Shown: positions 18,006 to 27,160 of the stretch, piece by piece | How positions within the stretch are numbered: position 1 is the first letter of the stretch | Layout of the letters: each line of letters opens with the position of its first letter | Program-made: the position numbers and the translations under genes | Source: Schauerella fraxinea | GTDB taxonomy: Bacteria > Pseudomonadota > Gammaproteobacteria > Burkholderiales > Burkholderiaceae_B | NCBI GenBank assembly: GCA_030849945.1 | Contig: JAVDKK010000005.1 | Span: forward strand, 1 to 64,000 | Length of the DNA stretch: 64,000 bases | Direction: 5' to 3' | Notes under the pieces: model-generated | Told to the model about the DNA's origin: nothing | Database searches by the model: none | Seen by the model: only the letters and a program-made list of their open reading frames with translations

Positions 18006-19154
18006 CTACAGCGCTCGCACGCTTATTACAGCAGCAGCCAATAACGCCACGCCGGCCACGATGAGCGAACTCGAGAAGGTTTGCGTGGCATTGAACAAGG
18101 CGTTCGCCACGATCGGACCCACAATCTGCCCCACGCCATACACCACCGTCATGATGGCGACGAGGTTGCCGCGCCCTTCCCGCACGATGCGCTGGGCAGC
18201 CGGCACCGCGATGGTGACCGTGCCGGTAAACGTGCCGCCCACCAGCAAGGCGCTGAGCAGATAGCCTGCCGTGGACGGCATGATCGTGGGCAGCACGACG
18301 CCGAAGGCTTGTACGCAGAGATTGGCCGTAAGTGCGAGGCGTGTGCCGAAGCGTTGATGGGCGCTATGCCACACAAAGCAGGACCCGATTGCCCCCACCC
18401 CGAACACTGCCCACACGTGAGCGGAATCCAGGTCGGGAAGCGCGCTTTTTACGAGCAGCGGCAGATAGGTGGCGGTGATGATGTAGCCAAAGCCGGCCAA
18501 GCCATAGATCACAATGAGCGGCAACGGTTTGACAGGCAATGCCCCGGGCAACCCGGGTGTGCTCGCCACTGCCGCGGCAGTCGGGGTTTTCGACAGCAAC
18601 CCCGGTGCGGCAGCGAGGCCGATCGCAAGGCTCACCACGCCCAGCATGAGCCAAAGCCCCTGACTGCTCAAGCCCGCGTGTGCGCCGAGCACCAACAACT
18701 CAGCCGACAACGTAATGCCGATGCCAACGCCCGCGTACAGCAGCGGCGCGCGGTGCATCTGGCCGCGATGCGCCAATAGCCAAAGTGACGCGCCCACCAT
18801 CGCCAGCGCACTGAACACCCCGGCAATGCCGCGAATGAAGATGATCAATGGAATGGACTCGATCGCGGCAAGCACAGCTAGACACGCAGCCGTGCCAACG
18901 AAGGACAGCACACAGAGCCGATGGGCGTCGTGCGCACGCATCCGCATTGCCAATAGCGCGCCGATCAGATACCCCGCATAGTTGGCCGACGCGGCAAGGC
19001 TGCCGCCATGCAGGCTCAACAGACCCTCTTCCACCATATGCGGATATACGGCCGTAAACGCAAATCGGCCGAAACCCATGCCCACTGCCATGATGAGCGC
19101 GGCATCGAAGGCTGAGCGCAATCCAGATCCTGTTTTGGCCGCTACATGGGCCAT
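18006..19154 (-). CDS. MFS transporter, YbfB/YjiJ type
   Basis: About 382 residues with 12 hydrophobic segments. The opening AALIMAVGMGFGRFAFTAVYPHM is typical of YbfB/YjiJ-family carriers. The ATG at 19154 overlaps the stop of the LysR gene by one base (TGATG), so translational coupling is likely. The longer frame to 19430 runs inside the LysR gene. The substrate is unknown. Its operon with a LysR that faces a nitronate monooxygenase suggests export or uptake of a related compound. Confidence 0.85.
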   Translation of the reverse strand: MAHVAAKTGSGLRSAFDAALIMAVGMGFGRFAFTAVYPHMVEEGLLSLHGGSLAASANYAGYLIGALLAMRMRAHDAHRLCVLSFVGTAACLAVLAAIESIPLIIFIRGIAGVFSALAMVGASLWLLAHRGQMHRAPLLYAGVGIGITLSAELLVLGAHAGLSSQGLWLMLGVVSLAIGLAAAPGLLSKTPTAAAVASTPGLPGALPVKPLPLIVIYGLAGFGYIITATYLPLLVKSALPDLDSAHVWAVFGVGAIGSCFVWHSAHQRFGTRLALTANLCVQAFGVVLPTIMPSTAGYLLSALLVGGTFTGTVTIAVPAAQRIVREGRGNLVAIMTVVYGVGQIVGPIVANALFNATQTFSSSLIVAGVALLAAAVISVRAL

Positions 19155-20026
19155 CACGATTGCGCACCGATCTGCGTGAGCAGATTCGAAAACGCGGGCA
19201 CGTCGTAATCCGTGCGCCATACCAGGCACGTATCCGACCGCCCCGCTTTCAATGTCTTCAATGCCGCAGGTACTCGCGCGAGCTCGAGCACGCTTTTGGG
19301 CAAGAGCGTGACGCAGGCGCCTGCCGCCACGCACGCGATCATTGAATGGTACGACCCCATCTCCTGAATCCGCCATTCGGTATTGCCGGCAATCCCTAAA
19401 TGTTCCTCCGCGATGGCGCGATAAGTGCATCCCTGCTTGAACGCGGCGAGCGATCGCGTGCGCACTTGTGCCGTGGTGCGAACGCCTGTTTCGCTTGCGG
19501 GCAACAGCAGCAGCAGCTCTTCACGCCACACGGGCTTCATCGATAAGCCCAGGTCGGCCAAAGCATCGGTGCCCGCCCACGCAGTAGGCAAGGCCACAAA
19601 CGCGCAATCCATTTTGCCGTTGCGCACCTGCTCGAGCAGCATGCGAGAGGGTCCCGTACTCAGTTCGAGTTTCGTGGTGGGAAAGCCTGCGTGATAAGCA
19701 GCCAGGAGCGCCGGCAGTCGACTCGCGGCGGTGCTTTCCATGCAACCGATCCGCAGTGCGCCCCCATCCTCGCCGCCCGTTACCACATGCCGCGCTTCTT
19801 CTTCGAGTGCAAGCAACCGCTGGGCATAATCCAGGAAGCGTTCGCCCGCGATCGACATGGCCATGCGCTTGCCGGTGCGCACGAAAAGCTCGACGCCCAC
19901 GTCCGCTTCCAACTGCTGAATGCGGGTGGTAACGTTGGACGGCGCCCGTCCCAAACGCGCCGACGCTTGCGTAATGCTCAGCTCGGCGGCGACTGCCGCG
20001 AAGATTCTGAGCGATTCCATGTCCAT
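19154..20026 (-). CDS. LysR-type regulator
   Basis: A 290-residue LysR protein. It starts MDMESLRIFAAVAAELSITQ, with the helix-turn-helix ASARLGRAPSNVTTRIQQLE. It is co-transcribed with the MFS gene downstream (one-base overlap) and divergent from the nitronate monooxygenase gene, which is its likely target. It resembles regulators such as PerR/ArgP-like LysRs, but the ligand is not known. Confidence 0.87.
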   Translation of the reverse strand: MDMESLRIFAAVAAELSITQASARLGRAPSNVTTRIQQLEADVGVELFVRTGKRMAMSIAGERFLDYAQRLLALEEEARHVVTGGEDGGALRIGCMESTAASRLPALLAAYHAGFPTTKLELSTGPSRMLLEQVRNGKMDCAFVALPTAWAGTDALADLGLSMKPVWREELLLLLPASETGVRTTAQVRTRSLAAFKQGCTYRAIAEEHLGIAGNTEWRIQEMGSYHSMIACVAAGACVTLLPKSVLELARVPAALKTLKAGRSDTCLVWRTDYDVPAFSNLLTQIGAQS

Positions 20027-20051
20027 GGCGATGATTCCTTATTTGAGAACG

Positions 20052-20076
20052 ATGATATCATTTTATTATCCAATAA
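20052..20076. promoter_or_regulatory. A+T-rich inverted repeats, possible LysR site
   Basis: The 92-base gap between the divergent LysR and nitronate monooxygenase genes contains the palindrome ATGATATCAT (20052-20061) and the dyad TTATTATCCAATAA (20063-20076), which fits a T-N11-A-like LysR box in form. Assignment rests on position and symmetry only. Confidence 0.4.
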
Positions 20077-20118
20077 AGAATTAGAAACGATGCTGCATCG
20101 TTGATCACAGGAGCGGTC

Positions 20119-21189
20119 ATGAGTATTTTTGGCGCGTTAGCTACCCGACTTGGCATCTATCCCATCATTCAGGCGCCGATGGCTGGCGTCTCCACGCCGC
20201 AGTTGGCCGCAGCCGTGTCGAACGCCGGTGGACTGGGTTCGATCGGCATTGGTGCAAGCACGCCCGAGCAGGCGCGCCGGATGATCGATGACACGCGTGC
20301 GCTCACGAGCCGCCCCTTCAATGTGAATGTGTTTTGTCACGCACCGGCCGTCCGCGACGCTGCCAGTGAAATCGCGTGGTTGCAGCATCTGACGCCCTTG
20401 TTCAATGACATTGGTGCCACTGCTCCCACATCGATCGACGAAATCTACAAGAGCTTCCTGGTCGACGATGAGATGTTCAACATGCTCGTCGAGACCGCGC
20501 CTGCGGTGGTGAGCTTTCATTTTGGCTTGCCGCCCGCGGCGCGCATTGCGGCGTTGCGTGCTGCAGGCATCTACACGCTTGCCACTGCAACCAACTTGGC
20601 CGAAGCTGCACGCATCGAAGCGGCCGGCGTCGATGCCATCGTGGCGCAGGGTATCGAAGCCGGTGGACATCGCGGCATGTTCGATCCCGATGCTATCGAC
20701 GAACGATTGAGCACATCTGTGCTGGTGCGCTTGCTGGTGCAGCGCACCTCATTGCCGGTGATCGCGGCTGGCGGCATCATGGATGGCGCCGGCATTCGCG
20801 CCGCACTCGATCTTGGCGCCGCCGCCGCGCAACTCGGTACCGCCTTTGTGCTGTGCCCCGAATCGAGCGCCAACGCAGGCTATCGGGCCGCGCTCAAAAG
20901 CGAACGCGCTGCGACCACTCGGCTCACAAGCACATTATCGGGCCGCCCCGCTCGCGGCATCGTCAATCGTTTCATTCTGCACGGCGAAGCCGATGGCAGC
21001 GCGTTGCCGGCGGCGTACCCGGTGGCCTATGACGCCGCCAAGCAACTGATGGCAGCCGCCGCGATGCAGAACAATCACGACTTTGCCGCGCACTGGGCGG
21101 GCCAAGGCGCCCCCCTCGCGCGCGAATTGCCCGCCGAACTGCTCTTCGCCGCGCTGGTGCGGGAACTGATGAATGAATCCGGCGCGTAA
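20119..21189 (+). CDS. Nitronate monooxygenase (2-nitropropane dioxygenase family)
   Basis: About 356 residues forming a TIM-barrel flavoprotein. It opens with YPIIQAPMAGVSTPQLAAAVSNAGGLGSIG. The phosphate-binding strand PVIAAGGIMDG and the FMN motif AAAAQLGTAFVLCPES are both present. The family oxidises alkyl nitronates such as propionate-3-nitronate with FMN. AGGAG lies seven bases before the ATG at 20119, so I prefer it to the ATG at 20101. It is divergent from the LysR-MFS operon. Confidence 0.87.
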   Translation: MSIFGALATRLGIYPIIQAPMAGVSTPQLAAAVSNAGGLGSIGIGASTPEQARRMIDDTRALTSRPFNVNVFCHAPAVRDAASEIAWLQHLTPLFNDIGATAPTSIDEIYKSFLVDDEMFNMLVETAPAVVSFHFGLPPAARIAALRAAGIYTLATATNLAEAARIEAAGVDAIVAQGIEAGGHRGMFDPDAIDERLSTSVLVRLLVQRTSLPVIAAGGIMDGAGIRAALDLGAAAAQLGTAFVLCPESSANAGYRAALKSERAATTRLTSTLSGRPARGIVNRFILHGEADGSALPAAYPVAYDAAKQLMAAAAMQNNHDFAAHWAGQGAPLARELPAELLFAALVRELMNESGA

Positions 21190-21279
21190 ACCGACGTGAT
21201 GCACATCGCCGCCTTCCCGGCCTTCGGTACCGTGGCGCAGATGAAACATTCCGCCCCCGCCTGATCATCACAAATTCTT

Positions 21280-21295
21280 GACAGCGCGCGCTGTC
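21280..21295. promoter_or_regulatory. 16-bp perfect palindrome upstream of the TonB receptor
   Basis: GACAGCGCGCGCTGTC is a perfect 16-base palindrome in the gap between the nitronate monooxygenase and receptor genes. It overlaps a TTGACA-like hexamer (21279-21284). It could be an operator for the receptor gene or a short hairpin after the preceding gene. No Fur box of good quality was seen. Confidence 0.4.
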
Positions 21296-21374
21296 TGGCG
21301 TCAACTTCACTCGGAAATTTAGAACTAAATACGATTCATTCCTTTTTGCATCAACATTAACTTCCTCGCCGACC

Positions 21375-23492
21375 ATGCCGCACGCCTTTACGCTGAAGAA
21401 CGCCAGTCTTGTTGCTGCGCTCGCCCTACTTCCCCTGACCGCCATGGCACAGGCGCAAGCGCCCGTAACCACGCTGCCCGAGATTCAGGTGCAAGGTGCC
21501 ACAGAACAAGAAACGGCAACGAGTCCCGTGCAGGGCTATACCGCCCACCGTGCTGCGTCAGCGTCCAAGAGCGACACCGCGTTGATCGAGACCCCGCAGT
21601 CGGTGACCGTGATTACGCGCGATCAGATGATCGACCAAGGCGCGACCAGCATCCAAGAGGCGTTGGGATACGCTGCCGGCGTTCGTTCCGACGCCTACGG
21701 TATCGATTCGCGCACCGATTCCGTGCGCATTCGCGGCTCGTCGCCCGATACGTACCTCGACGGCCTGCGTCAGAACTTCGACTACTACACGAGCACGACG
21801 CGCACCGAGCCATTCACGTTGGAGCGCCTCGAAGTGCTGCGCGGTCCGTCGGCGATGCTTTACGGTCAGGGCAGCACCGCCGGCATCATCAATATGGTGA
21901 GCAAGCGTCCACAGTCCGAGTTTCAAGGTGAAGTGGGCGTGTCTTACGGCAATCACGACCGCAAGCAGGCGCAATTCGACATTACCGGTCCGATCACCGA
22001 AGACGGCCAATGGCTCTATCGCATCATTGGCCTCAAGCGCGACGCTGATACGCAGGTCGACTATGTCGACGACGATCGCACGGTATTCGCACCGTCGCTG
22101 ACCTGGCGGCCAAGCGCCGCCACGTCGCTTACCTTCCAGGGTCTATACCAGGATGACAAGTCCGGCTCGACCGCGCAGTTCCTGCCTTGGGCCGGCATGC
22201 AAACCTACAACCCGAACGGCCGCATCCCCACCCGCCGCTTCATCGGCGAACCGGGTCATGATCGCTACGACTCCGAGCGCCGCAGCTTCGGATGGTTGTT
22301 CGAGCACCGCTTCAACGACCAATGGGCTGTGAGCCAAGGCTTTCGCCATGCGCGCAACAAGAACGACTACTTCAGCACTTATGCCGATTCGTTCTCGACG
22401 CCTGGTGGTTGGAATGAGGATCCCGTCAACCAGCGCCTGATCGGCCGCTACGGCGACGACAGCAAAACGCGCGTCAAAATCGATACGCTCGATCAACACT
22501 TGAAAGGCAATCTCAAGACCGGCATCGTCCAGCACGACATGCTGGTCGGCTTCGATTGGACGCGCTATCGCCGCGACAAGGAAAGCGGTTTCAATTTCAG
22601 CACGATCGACGCCTATTCACCCGTCTACGGCAATTACACCGCGCCCGAACTCTCCAGCCAACCGCGTTTCAATCAACGTCAGGCGGGCGCCTACGTTCAG
22701 GACCAAATGAAGTTCGGTCAAAACTGGATCGTCGTCGCCGGCTTGCGGCACGATCACGCGCGCAGTGGTGTTGACGGCTCGCAAACCGATAAAGCCAGTG
22801 CCACCAGCAAGCGCCTGGGCGTGATGTATGCCGCCAGCAATGGCTGGTCGCCGTATGTCAACTACAGCGAATCGTTCACGCCGGTGGCAAGCACCACGGT
22901 GGCCGGCCCGAACGGCGACGCCATCGAAAGCTACAAACCGATCCGCGGCGAACAATACGAAGCCGGTATCAAGCATGAATCGGCCGACGGCAAAAACCTC
23001 TTCACCGCTGCGGTGTATACGTTGAAAGAGAAGAACCGCCTCGTCAACGATCCCTTGAATCCGCTGAGCAGCCTGCAGACCGGCAAGACCAACACCAAGG
23101 GTGTCGAACTGGAATGGCGCGGTTCGCCCACGCGCACGATCGACGTGATCGCCCACTACAACTACATCGCACCCGACAGCGAACTCGAAGGCATCCCGCG
23201 TCACCAGGCCGCAGCATGGGGTAAATATCGTTTCGCCATCGGCGACATTCAAGGCTTCTCGGTGGGCGCCGGTACGCGCTGGATGAGTGCGTTCAAAGAC
23301 GGCAACGCCCCCGAGACGGGCGCCGTCGTGCTGTTTGACGGTATGTTGGCGTATGACACGGCGAAGTGGCGCTACGCCATCAACGTCAACAACTTGACCG
23401 ACAAGACCTACATCGCCACGTGCTTGTCGCGCGGCGACTGCTGGTATGGCGCACGCCGTAGCGTTATCGCCAGCGCGACGTACCGGTTCTAA
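21375..23492 (+). CDS. TonB-dependent siderophore receptor
   Basis: 705 residues. A signal peptide ends near AMAQAQA. A plug domain follows (IETPQSVTVITRDQMIDQGATS, RIRGSSPDTYLDGLR, LRGPSAMLYGQGSTAGIINMVSKRP), then a 22-strand barrel ending in ASATYRF with the usual terminal Phe. This is the FhuA/FpvA-like ferri-siderophore class of outer-membrane transporters. No N-terminal signalling extension is evident. No siderophore biosynthesis or ABC importer genes lie nearby. Iron regulation is expected but not shown by the upstream DNA. Confidence 0.92.
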   Translation: MPHAFTLKNASLVAALALLPLTAMAQAQAPVTTLPEIQVQGATEQETATSPVQGYTAHRAASASKSDTALIETPQSVTVITRDQMIDQGATSIQEALGYAAGVRSDAYGIDSRTDSVRIRGSSPDTYLDGLRQNFDYYTSTTRTEPFTLERLEVLRGPSAMLYGQGSTAGIINMVSKRPQSEFQGEVGVSYGNHDRKQAQFDITGPITEDGQWLYRIIGLKRDADTQVDYVDDDRTVFAPSLTWRPSAATSLTFQGLYQDDKSGSTAQFLPWAGMQTYNPNGRIPTRRFIGEPGHDRYDSERRSFGWLFEHRFNDQWAVSQGFRHARNKNDYFSTYADSFSTPGGWNEDPVNQRLIGRYGDDSKTRVKIDTLDQHLKGNLKTGIVQHDMLVGFDWTRYRRDKESGFNFSTIDAYSPVYGNYTAPELSSQPRFNQRQAGAYVQDQMKFGQNWIVVAGLRHDHARSGVDGSQTDKASATSKRLGVMYAASNGWSPYVNYSESFTPVASTTVAGPNGDAIESYKPIRGEQYEAGIKHESADGKNLFTAAVYTLKEKNRLVNDPLNPLSSLQTGKTNTKGVELEWRGSPTRTIDVIAHYNYIAPDSELEGIPRHQAAAWGKYRFAIGDIQGFSVGAGTRWMSAFKDGNAPETGAVVLFDGMLAYDTAKWRYAINVNNLTDKTYIATCLSRGDCWYGARRSVIASATYRF

Positions 23493-23577
23493 GACGGACC
23501 TCGCGCGACGAAGAAGCATCCACATCGGGCGAGGCATCGCTCGATGTTGCGTTTGGGATAAGGCGGCGCACCGCTCG

Positions 23578-24255
23578 CTACTTGGCTTTGGACGGGCGTC
23601 GCGCTTTTTTGGTGCGGGCATCCCATCCGAGCATGGCGACCTCCGCCACGCCACGCAATTCATCACTACTGACGTTATCGCGCGCCAAAATCGACATGCC
23701 GTTCTGAATGGTTTGAACGAAGCGTGCCAAGGCGTGGATATCGGTATCCGCAGGGATTTCGCCCGCTTCGACCGCTTGGCTGAAGCGCGCCTTCAAGCGG
23801 TCGAGCGTGACCGCACGGGCCGAGCGCAGCAGTTCGCCGAGCGCCTCGTGCCCGTCGCTACCCACTGACGACAGCGCCACCATGCACCCACGCGGATTAT
23901 CCCCTGCGCATCCTGTGAGCGCCGTCGCAGAATCGAACAGCAACGCGTGCACCGCATCGCGCGCGGTCTTGGCCGATGCGAATTGTCCCCACACGAGCGC
24001 TTCGAAGTTGCGCGCATAGTGAGTGAGTGCCTCCGTATAGAGCGCCTCTTTCGACCCGAACGCCGCGTAAAGGCTGGGCGACCCAATGCCCAGAGCCTCG
24101 GTCAGATCGCTTATGGAAGTTGCCTCGTAACCCTTGCGCCAAAAGAGCCGGGTCGCCTGCATCAACGCCGCATCGCGATCGAACGCACGCGGACGCCCGC
24201 GAACGCGCACGGCGCCGCCGTCACTTGCTGCTTTTGCGTTATCTGTGTTTTGCAT
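23578..24255 (-). CDS. TetR-family regulator of the SDR gene
   Basis: About 225 residues. The N-terminal helix-turn-helix reads FWRKGYEATSISDLTEALGIGSPSLYAAFGSKEALY, and a NPRGCMV segment follows, as in the TetR subgroup that controls short-chain dehydrogenases. The start is uncertain among ATGs at 24255, 24279 and 24330. It is divergent from the SDR gene and probably represses it. The tail is basic (KKARRPSKAK). Confidence 0.83.
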   Translation of the reverse strand: MQNTDNAKAASDGGAVRVRGRPRAFDRDAALMQATRLFWRKGYEATSISDLTEALGIGSPSLYAAFGSKEALYTEALTHYARNFEALVWGQFASAKTARDAVHALLFDSATALTGCAGDNPRGCMVALSSVGSDGHEALGELLRSARAVTLDRLKARFSQAVEAGEIPADTDIHALARFVQTIQNGMSILARDNVSSDELRGVAEVAMLGWDARTKKARRPSKAK

Positions 24256-24313
24256 GGATCGCGAGATTAAGCCACTCATCCAAATAATTATATAGCGATC
24301 GCCACAAAATGGC

Positions 24314-24343
24314 TTGACGCCTGCCGACAAGCGCCTTTAGTAT
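24314..24343 (+). promoter_or_regulatory. Sigma-70-like promoter of the SDR gene
   Basis: TTGACG at 24314-24319 and TAGTAT at 24338-24343 are separated by 18 bases. The -10 hexamer lies about 31 bases before the SDR start codon. It is placed correctly for control by the divergent TetR. Confidence 0.5.
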
Positions 24344-24374
24344 TTCTGTATCGATCACAACATAAAGACGAATC

Positions 24375-25115
24375 ATGAGTGAATTACTTGGACAACGCGC
24401 CCTCGTGACGGGCGCTTCGCGCGGTATCGGCGCCGCCATTGCGGTGGCCCTTGCCGATAAAGGCGCAGATGTCGCCATCACATACGAGCGCTCGGCCGAT
24501 CGGGCCAACGAAGTCGTGCGCACGATCGAAGGCAAAGGCCGCAAAGCCGTCGCCATCCAGGCCAACAGCGCCGATCCCGCAGCGATCAAACGCTCGGTAG
24601 ACGAAGCCGCCAAGACACTCGGCGGCATCGACATTCTCGTCAACAATGCCGGTATTGCGCGCTACGCCTCGATCGCAGAATTCAGTGTGGCCGACATCGA
24701 TGCCTTGTTGGACGTGAATGTGCGTGGCCCTATCCTCACCGCGCAAGCCGCCATCCCCTATCTCAAAGCAGGTGGCCGCGTCATCAACATCGGCTCGGCC
24801 GGCGCCGACCGTATCGTGGGCGACACCGGCACGGTGTACTACATGACCAAGTCTGCTCTGCACTCATTTACGCGTGGGCTCGCACGCGAGCTCGGCCCTC
24901 GCGACATTACCGTCAATCTCGTTCAGCCCGGGTCGACCAATACCGATATGAATCCCTCCGACGGCGAATTCTCCGCCTATCAAAAGTCGTTGATTCCACT
25001 GGGCCGATATGGGCAACCCGAGGATGTCGCCGCCGCCGTGGTGTTCCTCGCCACCCCGGGCGCAAGGCAGATCACCGGCTCGATCGTCACGGTGGATGGC
25101 GGGGCGACCACCTGA
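24375..25115 (+). CDS. SDR-family oxidoreductase (FabG-like)
   Basis: 246 residues, a classical short-chain dehydrogenase. The cofactor motif is TGASRGIGAA (Gly13-Gly19), followed by NNAG at 90-93 and a catalytic Ser141 with Tyr155-x-x-x-Lys159. It ends with the usual ITGSIVTVDGGATT. It probably reduces a carbonyl compound with NADPH. It is divergent from a TetR gene, the standard pairing for inducible detoxification reductases. Confidence 0.88.
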   Translation: MSELLGQRALVTGASRGIGAAIAVALADKGADVAITYERSADRANEVVRTIEGKGRKAVAIQANSADPAAIKRSVDEAAKTLGGIDILVNNAGIARYASIAEFSVADIDALLDVNVRGPILTAQAAIPYLKAGGRVINIGSAGADRIVGDTGTVYYMTKSALHSFTRGLARELGPRDITVNLVQPGSTNTDMNPSDGEFSAYQKSLIPLGRYGQPEDVAAAVVFLATPGARQITGSIVTVDGGATT

Positions 25116-25118
25116 TCG

Positions 25119-26063
25119 TCAGATCGCCTGGTGCCGTGCTTCCAAGCATTCCACCAGGTAATCGATCAGCACGCGCACTTTTGGTGGCAAGGCGCGCTTG
25201 GGCGGATATAGCAACCACACCGCGCCCATATAAGCGCCTGCATCGAGCGCCCACTCGGGCAGCACGCGCACCACGCCCCCTTGAGCCAAGGCGTCCTCGG
25301 CCGAAAAGTCGGGCAGGTTCGCAATCCCCAAACCGCTCAGCGCCGCCTCAAGGCGCGCGCCCGCATGATTGGCGATATAGCGTCCTTTCACGGCAACTGT
25401 TTTGACCTCCTGCCCGCGACGCAAGCGCCAGCAATTGTCATCGGTGGTCTCGCCCAGATAGAGGCAATCATGACCTGCCAGGTCTTGCGGATGGCGTGGC
25501 ACGCCACGCTTTTCGAGATAGGCCGGCGACGCGCACAGCATCCATTTCACGTTACCCAACGCGCGCCCCGCCAGACCCGGCGGCGGCCGCTCAGTGAGGC
25601 GGATCAACAGATCCAGATCGTCCACCAGCGGATCGGCCTCGCGATCGGTGAACATCAGCTGCACATCGACTTCCGGATACCGCTGTAGAAAATCCGGCAC
25701 CAGCGGATGCAGCACCGTCTTGGCAAATGCCGTCGGTGCACTTAAACGCACCCGGCCATGCGGCCGTGCCGTCACATTGCCGGCCGCATCCACCGCGCCA
25801 TTCGCGGCATTGAGCATGTCGTGGCAATGCCGATACACCTGCGCGCCCGCCTCCGTTAAGCGGATGTGCCGCGTGGACCGTTCCAATAACCGCGCACCCA
25901 GAGTCTGCTCAAGGCGCTTGATCTGCCGGCTGACGGTTGACGGGGTGCTGCCCAACTGCCGCGCGGCCAGCGAGAAATTGCCAGCGTCGACAACGCGAGC
26001 GAACACCGCCATATCGGGCAAGGACGCGAACAGATCGGTCGGGTTCACGGAAGTGATTTCCAA
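25119..26063 (-). CDS. LysR-type regulator
   Basis: A 314-residue LysR protein. The helix-turn-helix reads NFSLAARQLGSTPSTVSRQIKRLEQTLGARLLERSTRHIRLTEAG (positions about 29-73). The substrate-binding domain belongs to the CrgA/PP2551-like group. Its stop is three bases from the end of the convergent SDR gene. It is divergent from the DMT transporter gene by about 100 bases, so that exporter is a plausible target. Confidence 0.87.
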   Translation of the reverse strand: MEITSVNPTDLFASLPDMAVFARVVDAGNFSLAARQLGSTPSTVSRQIKRLEQTLGARLLERSTRHIRLTEAGAQVYRHCHDMLNAANGAVDAAGNVTARPHGRVRLSAPTAFAKTVLHPLVPDFLQRYPEVDVQLMFTDREADPLVDDLDLLIRLTERPPPGLAGRALGNVKWMLCASPAYLEKRGVPRHPQDLAGHDCLYLGETTDDNCWRLRRGQEVKTVAVKGRYIANHAGARLEAALSGLGIANLPDFSAEDALAQGGVVRVLPEWALDAGAYMGAVWLLYPPKRALPPKVRVLIDYLVECLEARHQAI

Positions 26064-26168
26064 ATCAAAGATCTGTGCATTTGACGCATAAATGATGTGC
26101 CTGGCAACGTCATTATCATTGCAGCCGCACTACCCAATACTGAGCGTCTGGATTCTCAGGGGTTTGCA

Positions 26169-27125
26169 ATGCGCGGCAAAAATCAGTGGATTGCTCTTGG
26201 CGATGTGATGCTGTTGGCCGTTGCGGTCGTCTGGGGCACGAGTTATGGCGTCGTGAAATCGTCGCTCGTCTTCTATCCTGTGTTGGGATTGTTGGCCCTG
26301 CGTTTCGGCATCACATTTCTGGTGCTGTCACCCACGTTGCGCCACCTGCGGCATGCCTCCAAAGCGACGATTTTCGGGCTGCTGGGCACAGGCATCTTGC
26401 TGCTGGGGATCTTCCTGTCAGAAACCTATGGCGTGCTTCACACCCGTGCTGCCAACGCGGCGTTTTTGATTAGCCTCTGCGTCGTGCTCACGCCTCTCGC
26501 GGAATGGGCGCTGCTCAAGCGACGACCGAGTCGACTGGAGTGGACCGCGGTGGCGCTATCGGTATTGGGCGCGGCGCTCCTTACCGGAGATGGTGAGTGG
26601 GTATTCAATGCCGGCGACGCGTTAATCCTGGTTGCCGCATTGCTGCGTGCGCTGCAAATGTGCTTGATCAAACAGATCACGGCGACCAGCAGTTTGCCGG
26701 CGCTCACGGTGACTGCAGTACAAACTGGCGTCGTGGCCCTGGCGAGCACCCTGCTGTTATTTGCGCTTGTGCCCAACCCGATCGAAACGCTTCTATGCAT
26801 GGAAGACGCTGGCACGTTCTGGCGATACCTGGCGTATCTCGTACTGGCGTGCACGTTGTTCGCCTTCTTCGCGCAAAACTACGCCATCAAACGCAGCAGC
26901 CCAACGCGAGTGGCGTTGCTGATGGGCAGCGAACCGGCGTTCGGCGCGCTCTTTGCCATGGTGTGGCTGAACGAAGTGATATCGGTGCAAGGCTGGATGG
27001 GCGGCGGGTTGATCATCGCCGCCTCCTTGCTGGCGACCGTGCGGTGGCGATCATTTGGCAAACGAGACCTGCCACCCGCCACACCACGTGCGTCAACGAA
27101 GGATGGGCATGCGCGCCAACGATGA
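26169..27125 (+). CDS. EamA/DMT-superfamily transporter
   Basis: About 318 residues with ten hydrophobic segments arranged as two EamA repeats. The repeat openings read AVVWGTSYGVVKSSLVFYP and LLRALQMCLIKQ, and the C-terminal segment is SSPTRVALLMGSEPAFGALFAM. It is probably an exporter of metabolites. The ATG at 26169 follows a CAGGGG site, while the upstream ATG at 26097 adds a non-family leader. Confidence 0.85.
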   Translation: MRGKNQWIALGDVMLLAVAVVWGTSYGVVKSSLVFYPVLGLLALRFGITFLVLSPTLRHLRHASKATIFGLLGTGILLLGIFLSETYGVLHTRAANAAFLISLCVVLTPLAEWALLKRRPSRLEWTAVALSVLGAALLTGDGEWVFNAGDALILVAALLRALQMCLIKQITATSSLPALTVTAVQTGVVALASTLLLFALVPNPIETLLCMEDAGTFWRYLAYLVLACTLFAFFAQNYAIKRSSPTRVALLMGSEPAFGALFAMVWLNEVISVQGWMGGGLIIAASLLATVRWRSFGKRDLPPATPRASTKDGHARQR

Positions 27126-27160
27126 GATGTCATCGGCGGCACGCATCAATGCGATTTGAC

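Noticed and set aside
21300..21374. Fur box before the TonB receptor
   Set aside because: An A+T-rich stretch is present but no good match to the 19-bp Fur consensus could be made by eye.
22617..23666. 349-codon minus-strand frame
   Set aside because: It is antisense to the TonB receptor barrel, which has clear family sequence to the last residue.
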